Position numbers and translations under genes: made by a program | Assembly: GCA_000803105.1 (NCBI GenBank) | Contig: JTDA01000009.1 | Span: 83,685-147,684 of the forward strand | Direction of reading: 5' to 3' | Length of the DNA stretch: 64,000 bases | Source: Coprobacter secundus | Lineage (GTDB): Bacteria > Bacteroidota > Bacteroidia > Bacteroidales > Coprobacteraceae | The notes under the pieces: generated by a model | What the model saw: the letters and a program-made list of their open reading frames with translations, nothing else | Database searches by the model: none | What the model was told of the DNA's origin: nothing | Part shown: positions 1 to 7,278 of the stretch, piece after piece | Layout: every line of letters starts with the position of its first letter | Position numbering within the stretch: the stretch's first letter is position 1

Positions 1-67
1 TTTTTAGATTAGTTTGAGTTTTTTATAGGTTTATATTTTTTTAATTACTGAAATAGAAAACATTTCC

Positions 68-102
68 GAAGTTTATAGTATCTTCATAATACCCTAAACT
101 TC
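68..102. terminator. Imperfect stem-loop downstream of the cold-shock-like remnant
   Basis: Arms at 68-81 and 89-102 pair at 12 of 14 positions around a 7-base loop. It lies just past the end of the minus-strand gene remnant at 128-332, so it may end that transcript, but on the minus strand it is not followed by a clean T-run. Positions 1-67 show nothing else I can support. Confidence 0.3.
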
Positions 103-127
103 AAAAAAGATATATTTATCAGAAGAT

Positions 128-332
128 TTATATATTGTGATTTTTATTTTCTATTTTTACATCTGGTGGGGTAGAAGTGATTTGTCCGGTTTCGTCGATA
201 TAAGCTATCATATCTTCAAAATTTTTTTGAATTGTTTGCTTTTCGTTCATCTTTTCTTTTTTGTTTTTCTAATCTTTTTGAGATTTTTTTCTTTTCATTT
301 TCTTTTTTATTAGATGAAATTCTATTTGACAT
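128..332 (-). pseudogene. Cold-shock-protein N-terminal-like small gene, frameshifted
   Basis: Read from 332, the minus strand gives a Lys/Arg/Glu-rich start (MSNRISSNKKENEKKK...) that runs into TGA just after an A7-T4 homopolymer (about 206-216). In the next frame the reading continues as EDMIAYIDETGQITSTPPD and stops at 128. From memory, Bacteroidales cold-shock proteins have exactly this order: a basic leader, then a DDMIAYVDE.G.I.DTPPD motif, then a cold-shock domain. Removing one base of the homopolymer joins the two parts into about 68 residues. The RNA-binding cold-shock domain itself is absent. It starts 34 bases after the helicase gene, in the same direction, so it is probably in one operon with it. 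A separate 40-codon ORF starting at 250 is possible. A sequencing error at the homopolymer is also possible. Confidence 0.5.
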
Positions 333-366
333 ATAATTTAGTATATAATTTTATAATCCGATAATT

Positions 367-1491
367 TTAAGCAGGAGCAACTATTTGTTGTATTTTTTGT
401 CCAGTTAATTTTTGTATATTTTTTATGATAGGATGTTCTTCCTGAGAGCAAAATGACATAGCGACTCCGGCGTTACCAGCTCTTCCTGTGCGTCCTATTC
501 TATGTACATAGGTTTCTGCCATAGCCGGTAAGTCGAAATTTATTACTAATTCTAATTGTTGAATATCTATGCCTCGAGCTGCTATGTCTGTAGCTACCAA
601 AACTTTAGATTTGCCGGATTTGAAATTGGAAAGAGCATTTTGACGAGCATTTTGAGATTTATCTCCATGTATAGATTCACTTTGTATACCAGCCCTATTT
701 AATTGTTTTGCAATTTTGTCAGCTCCGTGTTTGGTCCGAGAAAAAATAAGAGTTGATTTTTTTGAGTCAGTATTTAATATGGATAATAGTAATTCTTTTT
801 TTTGTGCTTTTTCGACGAAATATATTACTTGTTTTACTGTATTTATGATGGAAGAAGTTGGGGTTACTTCGACAATATTGGGTTGCAAAAGGATTGTGTG
901 TGACAAAGTAACGATATCGTTAGGCATGGTTGCTGAAAAGAATAGTGTTTGCCTTTGTTTGGGTAGTTTAGATAAAATTTGTTTTATATCATGAATAAAT
1001 CCCATATCAAGCATGCGGTCTGCCTCATCTAAGACAAAATGTTGTATAGAATTTAAATTCACGAGCCTTTGATTCATTAAATCAAGCAATCGGCCAGGAG
1101 TAGCTACTAGAATGTCTATGCCTGCATTTAATTGGTCGGTTTGTTGTTTTTGTTTTACTCCTCCAAATATGACGGAATGTTTTATATTAGTATATTGGCA
1201 ATATTCGGTAATGCATTCATTTATTTGTAATGCTAATTCGCGAGTGGGAGTTAAGATTAAGGCTTTGATTGTCTTTTTATTGGAATTACTATTCTTTTTT
1301 ATTAATTGTTGTATAATGGGAATAGTAAAAGCTGCGGTTTTCCCGGTTCCGGTTTGTGCTATACCTAATATGTCTTTTCCTAATAGAGCTAAGGGTATAG
1401 CTTTTTCTTGTATAAGAGTTGGATTTTTGTATCCTTTTTTGTTGAGAGCTTTTAAAATAGGTTCTACTATTGATAATTCTTTGAATGTCAT
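367..1491 (-). CDS. DEAD-box RNA helicase (RhlE/CshA-like)
   Basis: ATP-dependent RNA helicase expected to act in ribosome assembly or cold-stress RNA remodelling. The 374 residues form only the two-domain helicase core. The Q motif region is near residues 3-30, the Walker A motif AQTGTGKT at 45-52, PTRELAL near 82, DEAD within LDEADRMLDMGF, FSATMP, and the C-terminal motif VI HRIGRTGRAG. The protein ends soon after motif VI (QKIQQIVAPA), so it lacks the long basic tail seen in many RhlE proteins. The start at MTFKELS gives the normal F-x(n)-Q motif spacing. The next gene downstream on this strand is a cold-shock-protein-like remnant, which fits a cold-response operon. The exact subfamily cannot be fixed from sequence alone. 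Confidence 0.95.
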   Translation of the reverse strand: MTFKELSIVEPILKALNKKGYKNPTLIQEKAIPLALLGKDILGIAQTGTGKTAAFTIPIIQQLIKKNSNSNKKTIKALILTPTRELALQINECITEYCQYTNIKHSVIFGGVKQKQQTDQLNAGIDILVATPGRLLDLMNQRLVNLNSIQHFVLDEADRMLDMGFIHDIKQILSKLPKQRQTLFFSATMPNDIVTLSHTILLQPNIVEVTPTSSIINTVKQVIYFVEKAQKKELLLSILNTDSKKSTLIFSRTKHGADKIAKQLNRAGIQSESIHGDKSQNARQNALSNFKSGKSKVLVATDIAARGIDIQQLELVINFDLPAMAETYVHRIGRTGRAGNAGVAMSFCSQEEHPIIKNIQKLTGQKIQQIVAPA

Positions 1492-1874
1492 AAATAAACG
1501 CTGTAAATATTGTACAGACTTTTTTAATAAAATTAATAATTGACCGGTACATATTGGGTAATATGAATCAGTTTGAATGTTTTGGTTACATTCATAACAA
1601 GAAAGTTTATAACAATTGATTTCAACAGTAAGAAATGCGGTAGATTATAACCGAATATATACAGGAAGAAGATGAAGACCAAAGATGAACTTTATTGCTT
1701 TCGCAACAAAGATAAGGATTTATTCTTAATAATACATTATAAATACAAAATAATTGAACGAATGATATTATAAAGGAGAAATTTCTGTAATAGATATATC
1801 TTTTGTATATGTTAAATTCTCAAGTAGTTTTATTTGTTAATATCTTGGATGATAATGACTTACATTCTCATTAT
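1492..1874. other. Intergenic stretch between recG and the helicase gene
   Basis: This AT-rich 383 bp holds the 5' untranslated region and promoter of the minus-strand helicase and the 3' end of the recG transcript. A small inverted repeat (GAATGT / ACATTC) lies near 1576-1594. I see no convincing gene, RNA or strong terminator. Short open frames here are continuations of, or shadows from, the helicase. Confidence 0.5.
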
Positions 1875-3968
1875 TTAGCTGATAAGACTCCAGTTAAACT
1901 TTTTCTTGAATATTTTTTGTAATTGAAGTTTTAATATATGATGTTCTGTCAATATTAGTTCTGGGTCTTTTTCCAAAACTTCGGTTGCGATGTCTCGAGC
2001 TAATTGTAATATTTGCCCATCTTTAGCTATATTTGCTATTTTTAAATCAAAAGCAATGCCGCTTTGTTGTGTACCGTCCATGTCTCCCGGCCCTCGTAAT
2101 TGTAAATCGGCTTCAGATATTTCGAATCCGTCGTTGGTCCTTACCATGATTTCTAGTCTTTTTCGGGTATCTTCTGAAAGTTTGTGAGAAGTCATGAGAA
2201 TGCAATACGACTGGTCTGCTCCTCGACCTACACGTCCTCTGAGCTGGTGAAGCTGAGATAGTCCGAATCGCTCAGCATTTTCTATTATCATTACAGAGGC
2301 GTTTGGCACATTTACACCCACTTCAATTACAGTAGTGGCTACCATAATGTGAGCTTGACCGGAAATGAATTTTTTCATTTCCACTTCTTTTTCTACAGGT
2401 TTCATTTTTCCATGTACCATACAGACTTCATATTCGGGGAAGACTTCCTGAATATGCTTGAATCCGTCTTCCAGATTTTTTAGATCTGATCGCTCGCTTT
2501 CTTGTATTAGTGGATATACAATATAAATTTGTCTGCCTTGCTCAATCTGTTTGCGTATCGATGCATATAGAGCTCCCCGACGATTATCGTATTGGTGTAT
2601 TGTTTGTATTGGTTTTCGTCCAGGGGGTAACTCATCTATGACAGATACGTCTAAATCTCCATATACTGTCATTGCTAACGTTCTGGGTATTGGAGTTGCT
2701 GTCATTACTAAAACATGAGGCGGTTTGTTATTTTTTTTCCAAAGTTTAGCTCGTTGGGCTACACCGAAACGATGTTGTTCATCGATAACAGCTAAGCCCA
2801 AATTAGAAAAGTTGACAGTATCTTCGATCAGAGCGTGTGTTCCTACAGTTATATGGGTATCACCTGTTAGCAGTCTATTATGTATTAGTTCGCGTTCTTT
2901 TCTCTTTGTGGATCCAGTTAATAAGTCTACTTGCAAGCCTAAAGGTTTTACTAACTTATTGATAGTTTCGAAATGTTGTGTTGCCAATATTTCTGTAGGA
3001 GCCATTAAGCAGGCTTGGAATCCATTATCTACAGCCATTAGCATACTCATTAGAGCAACTAAGGTTTTACCGCTTCCTACGTCACCTTGTAAGAGCCGAT
3101 TCATTTGTTTACCGCTTCCTACATCTGCTCGTATTTCACGTAAAACGCGTTTTTGAGCATTTGTTAAGTCAAAAGGCAGATATTCATGGTAGAATCGGTT
3201 GAAGATATCACCTATAATTTCGAATCGGAATCCTCCAAGTTTACGTTGTTGTAATTTGGTGAATCGTAATATATTTAATTGCAAATAAAATAATTCTTCA
3301 AATTTTAAACGAAATTGAGCTTTACGCAATATATCGGGAGATTTGGGAAAATGTATATTTCTCAATGCTTCATTTATATAGATGACTTGGGCTCTTGCAA
3401 TAATCCATGCGGGGAGAGTTTCAGAGAGTGCTTCAGGAATAGTTTGCCAGAGATTATACATAATTTTTTGCATTGCCTTGGAATTCAAAAAATGAGTTTT
3501 CATTTTCTCTGTTGTATTGTAGTAAGGCTGTAATCCCGGACTTTTGTCAATAGCTTCTATCGGATCTATTTCCGGATGGGCAATATTTAGTTTAGAACCG
3601 AATACGTTAGGTTTCCCGAATACCGTATATTCTGTTTGTAATTTATATTTTTCAACTATAAATTTTATGCCTTTAAACCATACTAATTCTATAGTTCCAG
3701 TTCCATCGGTAAAAAGAGCGGTAAGTCTTCTTCCTCGGCCTTCTCCTATTGTTTCAAAAGAAGTGATGAATCCTCGGAGTTGAATATATGGCATGTTTCC
3801 GTCTATCTCACAGATTTTATATGTACGACTTCTATCTATGTATTTATATGGATAGTAAAATAATAAATCTTCACAAGAAAATATGTTTAGTTCCTTGTTT
3901 AGTAGTGCAGCTTTTTGAGGTCCAACACCGGGTAAAAATTTTATGTCACGGGAGGATAAATCAGGCAT
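1875..3968 (-). CDS. recG: ATP-dependent DNA helicase RecG
   Basis: RecG remodels stalled replication forks and Holliday junctions. The 697-residue length is normal. The N-terminal third is the wedge/OB-fold domain (RDIKFLPGVGPQKAALL start; OB segment near 60-150). It is followed by a superfamily 2 helicase core with Walker A GDVGSGKT, DEQHRFG (DExH box), MTATPIPRTLAMT (motif III) and the motif VI region QLRGRVGRG. The start codon lies inside the end of ispD: the two overlap by 8 bases (ATGCCTGA), so translation is probably coupled and both genes share a transcript. Nothing is missing from the motif set. Confidence 0.98.
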   Translation of the reverse strand: MPDLSSRDIKFLPGVGPQKAALLNKELNIFSCEDLLFYYPYKYIDRSRTYKICEIDGNMPYIQLRGFITSFETIGEGRGRRLTALFTDGTGTIELVWFKGIKFIVEKYKLQTEYTVFGKPNVFGSKLNIAHPEIDPIEAIDKSPGLQPYYNTTEKMKTHFLNSKAMQKIMYNLWQTIPEALSETLPAWIIARAQVIYINEALRNIHFPKSPDILRKAQFRLKFEELFYLQLNILRFTKLQQRKLGGFRFEIIGDIFNRFYHEYLPFDLTNAQKRVLREIRADVGSGKQMNRLLQGDVGSGKTLVALMSMLMAVDNGFQACLMAPTEILATQHFETINKLVKPLGLQVDLLTGSTKRKERELIHNRLLTGDTHITVGTHALIEDTVNFSNLGLAVIDEQHRFGVAQRAKLWKKNNKPPHVLVMTATPIPRTLAMTVYGDLDVSVIDELPPGRKPIQTIHQYDNRRGALYASIRKQIEQGRQIYIVYPLIQESERSDLKNLEDGFKHIQEVFPEYEVCMVHGKMKPVEKEVEMKKFISGQAHIMVATTVIEVGVNVPNASVMIIENAERFGLSQLHQLRGRVGRGADQSYCILMTSHKLSEDTRKRLEIMVRTNDGFEISEADLQLRGPGDMDGTQQSGIAFDLKIANIAKDGQILQLARDIATEVLEKDPELILTEHHILKLQLQKIFKKKFNWSLIS

Positions 3969-4640
3969 GGGAAATAAACATTTCTGCTAATAATAAATCT
4001 TGAGGTGTAGTTATTTTTATATTTTCAGTATTCCCCGATATAAGATGTACAGAGTATCCTGCACTTTCGACAACTGAGGCATCATCTGTAAACCATTCGT
4101 TATAGGTCTGAGTATAAGCTCTTTTTAATATATCGGATCTGAATACTTGAGGGGTTTGTACCGCTCTAAATTTTTGGCGGGGTACACTTTTACTACTTTT
4201 GTCAGGCATGATTTCGCGTAGTGAATCGATAACTTCTATAACGGGTATTACTGCTCCGAATAATTCTGCTTTTTTAAAAGCATTAGCAATTACCTGTTGT
4301 GAAGTGAAAGGTCTTACTCCATCATGTACAGCTATTAACCCTGGTTCAGATATAATATTTAGTCCATTATAAACTGAGGCAAAACGGGTGTTTCCTCCAC
4401 TTACTACTGTATGTTTTATGTGGAAATTATAATCTTTACATAGTTGATTCCAATATTCTTGGTGGGAGTGAGGTAAAACAAGGATAATATGTATGCTATT
4501 ATCATATTGGTAAAAAGTATTTAATGTATGCATTAATATAGGATAGTTACCGATTACCTTGAATTGTTTAGGGATTTCACTTCCCATGCGTAGTCCTTGT
4601 CCTCCTGCTACAATAATTACATATTTTTTTTAATCTCCAT
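3961..4640 (-). CDS. ispD: 2-C-methyl-D-erythritol 4-phosphate cytidylyltransferase, with apparent frameshift near the start
   Basis: IspD adds CMP to methylerythritol phosphate in the MEP isoprenoid pathway. The main frame (from an ATG at 4587) starts at MGSEIPKQF and lacks the nucleotide-binding loop. Upstream in the same frame the codons read K-K-Y-V-I-I-V-A-G-G-Q-G-L-R-M-G, the expected IspD N-terminus with the G-x-G-x-R loop. That stretch is closed off by TAA and has no start codon. In the adjacent frame an ATG at 4640 follows an AAAGGAAAT leader and reads M-E-I-K-K, then enters an A8 run (4624-4631). One extra A, or a -1 slip on the run, joins both into a normal enzyme of about 226 residues. 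Conserved HDGVRPF and DDASVVE segments are present further on. It overlaps recG by 8 bases. This may be a sequencing error, transcriptional slippage or a real mutation. Confidence 0.85.
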
Positions 4641-4711
4641 TCTATTTCCTTTTTACAAAGACAAATTTATAAAAAAATAGAGAGATAATCTTTTTATAAA
4701 TATATAAAAAA

Positions 4712-4743
4712 GGCAGGTTAGCCCTCTTTCGGGTTTACCTGCC
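4712..4743 (-). terminator. Rho-independent terminator of the repeat-protein gene
   Basis: Stem GGCAGGT / ACCTGCC (4712-4718 with 4737-4743) carries an inner GCCC/GGG stem. On the minus strand it is followed by a T6 tract. It lies downstream of the minus-strand gene at 4882-5553 and ahead of ispD, so it separates the two transcripts. Confidence 0.85.
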
Positions 4744-4881
4744 GTACATCATCCACACAACATCAACATTTTCGGTAAGCGAGAGCAAAAGTTAAATAGT
4801 ATAACTAATGCAAAGCATAGAAAAGTCGAATGAGTCAACATTTAGCCTATAAAATGCACCAGAGTATAGAGGCTAGTGGAG

Positions 4882-5553
4882 TTAACAGAATGATTTTTCC
4901 GATTTATTTTCGGTAGTATCTTTTTTCTCAGTAGTATCTTTCTTGGTTGGGTTTTGGGCAAGTGCGAGAGTCTTTTTCTCACATTTTGTTTCAGTAGAAT
5001 CATTCTTTTGGGTAGTAGATTCTTTTTTTACAGGTTCTTGAACGAAAGCTAGGGACTTGTTTTCTGTCTTGTTCTCGGTGGAGTCTTTCTTTACAGGTTC
5101 TTGAGCAAAAGCTAAAGACTTGTTTTCTGTCTTGTTCTCGGTGGAGTCTTTCTTTACAGGTTCTTGAGCAAAAGCTAAAGACTTGTTTTCTGCCTTGTTC
5201 TCGGTAGAGTCTTTCTTTTCAGGTTCTTGAACGAAAGCTAAAGACTTGTTTTCTGTCTTGTTCTCAGTGGAGTCTTTCTTTTCAGGTTCTTGAACGAAAG
5301 CTAGGGACTTGTTTTCTGTCTTGTTCTCAGTGGAGTCTTTCTTTTCAGGTTCTTGAGCAAAAGCTAAAGACTTGTTTTCTGTCTTGTTCTCAGTGGAGTC
5401 TTTCTTTTCAGGTTCTTGAACGAAAGCTAAAGACTTACTTTGAGTGGTATCTTGTTTTTCTGTAGTTTCCTTTTTAACAGGATCTTGGGCAAAAGTTACA
5501 GTTGTAAATCCGCAGGCTAATACAAACGCTACTGTCAATGCTAACTTTTTCAT
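4882..5553 (-). CDS. Secreted Lys/Glu/Thr-rich 21-residue repeat protein
   Basis: I do not recognise a family. The 223 residues begin with a clear signal peptide (MKKLALTVAFVLACGFTTVTFAQ, cleavage probably after TFA or FAQ). Six uninterrupted 21-residue units follow at residues 47-172 (consensus E-P-E/V-K-K-D-S-T-E-N-K-T-E-N-K-S-L-A-F-A/V-Q), flanked by degenerate units at 24-46 and 173-223. The chain is highly charged and probably disordered, and ends in Cys. Every unit ends in LAFAQ or LAFVQ, resembling the TFAQ at the signal-peptide junction. A sigma-54 promoter-like site sits about 65 bases upstream, and the next gene upstream encodes a sigma-54 activator, so it is a likely target of that regulator. 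An envelope-stress or periplasmic role is only a guess. Confidence 0.75.
   Translation of the reverse strand: MKKLALTVAFVLACGFTTVTFAQDPVKKETTEKQDTTQSKSLAFVQEPEKKDSTENKTENKSLAFAQEPEKKDSTENKTENKSLAFVQEPEKKDSTENKTENKSLAFVQEPEKKDSTENKAENKSLAFAQEPVKKDSTENKTENKSLAFAQEPVKKDSTENKTENKSLAFVQEPVKKESTTQKNDSTETKCEKKTLALAQNPTKKDTTEKKDTTENKSEKSFC
5038..5415 (-). repeat. Six tandem 63-bp coding repeats
   Basis: Six in-frame 63-bp units encode the 21-residue repeats of the secreted protein. Units differ by only a few bases (E/V at position 3, T/A at 12, A/V at 20), so the array expanded recently and could vary in copy number between strains. Confidence 0.9.
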
Positions 5554-5617
5554 AATTCATCAATTTTAAATGGTTATTCTATTGTGTTTTTATATTTTCG
5601 TTGTTTGCTGAAATATA

Positions 5618-5633
5618 TTCAAGAGCTGTGCCA
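5618..5633 (-). promoter_or_regulatory. Sigma-54 (-24/-12) promoter upstream of the repeat protein
   Basis: The minus strand reads TGGCAC-N5-TTGAA, matching the sigma-54 consensus TGGCAC-N5-TTGC(A/T) with correct spacing. The single deviation is A for C in the -12 element. The predicted transcript start is about 50-55 bases before the ATG at 5553. The neighbouring gene at 5858-7213 encodes a sigma-54-dependent activator, which strengthens the call. Confidence 0.65.
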
Positions 5634-5742
5634 AAAAGTTTGTGGAAAATATAATATGCTGTTTATCATTTATTTATTTGCTTGTAAGTATAGTGAGATA
5701 AACATTTATTTGTGGAAAATTTCTACAATGATGTGGATTTTG

Positions 5743-5752
5743 TCTACGTAGA
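5743..5752. promoter_or_regulatory. Palindrome, possible activator binding site
   Basis: A perfect 10-bp palindrome TCTACGTAGA lies about 110 bp upstream of the sigma-54 promoter, the usual distance for an enhancer site. The surrounding sequence also has a direct repeat TTTGTGGAAAAT at 5639-5650 and 5710-5721. Binding by the adjacent NtrC-type regulator is inferred, not shown. Confidence 0.35.
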
Positions 5753-5857
5753 AACTGTTTTAAAAGAAAGATTTCTTTTTAACTGGAAGATGATTGGGAT
5801 TAATAAAAGAATTCTTGTTTTTGGGAAAATAAAGTTTTTATTCAAAAAAATAAAACG

Positions 5858-7213
5858 TTACTCAATGTGATATAATTTCAGTTTATTGTATAATGTTTTA
5901 CGATCAATATTTAGTAACTGAGCAGCCCGGCTTTTATTATTACCCGTTTGTTTTAGAGCTTCAAGTATGCGTTCTCGTTCGGTATTGGGATTCTTTAGAG
6001 AGAAATCGTTTATAGAAATAGAAGCCTGTACCTCATTAATATCATTTAGTTCTTGTTTAAGTTCTGACGCTGTTATGTAATCGTTATTGGCTAATAAAGT
6101 AGCCCGTCTTATAATGTTTTTCATTTGACGCAGATTTCCTGGCCAATTGTATTGGAGTAGCATAATAGATGCTTCGTTGTCAAATCCAAAGATATGCTTA
6201 TCTAGTTCTTGATTAGCTTGGTCAAGAAAGAAATTTGCAAAGTGGAGTATATCTTCTTTCCTGTCTTTTAGTTGGGGCATACGTATCGTAAATTCGTTTA
6301 TTCGATGGTATAGATCTTCTCTAAAAGTCCCATTAGAAATAGCGTTTTCAAGGTTTTCGTTTGTTGCAGTAATTAGACGTATATCTACCATTATTTCTTG
6401 ATTAGAACCAATAGGTTTTATTTTTCTTTCTTGTAGAGCCCTAAGTAACTGTATCTGGGTCTCATAATTGAGATTTCCAACTTCATCTAAGAAAAGAGTT
6501 CCTCCATTAGCTTCAAGGAAAGCTCCCGTTTTATCATTGATAGCTCCAGTAAAAGAACCTTTTATGTGTCCAAAAAATTCAGATGCTGCTAACTCTTTAG
6601 GTATTGCTCCGCAATCAATAGCAATAAAAGGTTTATCAGAACGTTTACTTAGCTGGTGGATTCGGTGGGCAATGTATTCTTTACCTGTGCCGCTAGCACC
6701 ATTAATAAGTACAGACATTGGAGTAGGAGCTACCAATTTCACATAATGATATAATTCCTTAGCTGCATCACTTTCTCCTTCTAAATATTCTTGATGTATA
6801 GTAACTTTTGCCTTGTTTTCCTTTAAAGAAATATTTTTTAGGGGCTGTTGAGTATCTACTTTTAAAGCTTCTATTATTTTTTTTAAGAGTTCATCAGGAT
6901 TGATTGGTTTTGATACGTAATCTTTTGCTCCAAGTTTCATAGCTTGTACAGCCGTTTGTATTTCTGCATATCCAGTCATGATAATGAGTGGAATAGGATT
7001 TTTTTTTACATTCATCCATTCAAGAAGGCTGATACCGTCGTGGTCAGGTAAACGAAGATCTGAAAGAATTAGGTCGATATGGTAATTGTTTAAGATTTTT
7101 TGTGCATCCTTTATATTCCCTGCCGTTTCGACTTCAAATTCTTTTTTCTTTAGCCAGGTTTTTAACATCAGGCTGTATGTAGTATCATCTTCAACGATTA
7201 ATATCCGCTTCAT
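5858..7213 (-). CDS. Sigma-54-dependent response regulator (NtrC family)
   Basis: 451-residue three-domain regulator. The REC domain (1-120) has the phosphoacceptor Asp in LILSDLRLPDHDG and the conserved Lys in VSKPI. The AAA+ domain has Walker A GASGTGKE, the sigma-54 contact loop GSFTGA, and Walker B GGTLFLDEVG. A C-terminal Fis-type helix-turn-helix follows (NNKSRAAQLLNIDRKTLYNKL). It remodels RNA polymerase-sigma-54 at enhancer-dependent promoters. A hybrid kinase gene lies 65 bp upstream on the same strand and is the likely phosphodonor. A sigma-54 promoter-like site lies just downstream, before a secreted repeat protein. All motifs required for activation are present. Confidence 0.95.
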   Translation of the reverse strand: MKRILIVEDDTTYSLMLKTWLKKKEFEVETAGNIKDAQKILNNYHIDLILSDLRLPDHDGISLLEWMNVKKNPIPLIIMTGYAEIQTAVQAMKLGAKDYVSKPINPDELLKKIIEALKVDTQQPLKNISLKENKAKVTIHQEYLEGESDAAKELYHYVKLVAPTPMSVLINGASGTGKEYIAHRIHQLSKRSDKPFIAIDCGAIPKELAASEFFGHIKGSFTGAINDKTGAFLEANGGTLFLDEVGNLNYETQIQLLRALQERKIKPIGSNQEIMVDIRLITATNENLENAISNGTFREDLYHRINEFTIRMPQLKDRKEDILHFANFFLDQANQELDKHIFGFDNEASIMLLQYNWPGNLRQMKNIIRRATLLANNDYITASELKQELNDINEVQASISINDFSLKNPNTERERILEALKQTGNNKSRAAQLLNIDRKTLYNKLKLYHIE

Positions 7214-7278
7214 TTATTCCACATATTTCATATGTTATATACAAAGGTAAAATATTTTACTAAAATCGTCTTCTCATT

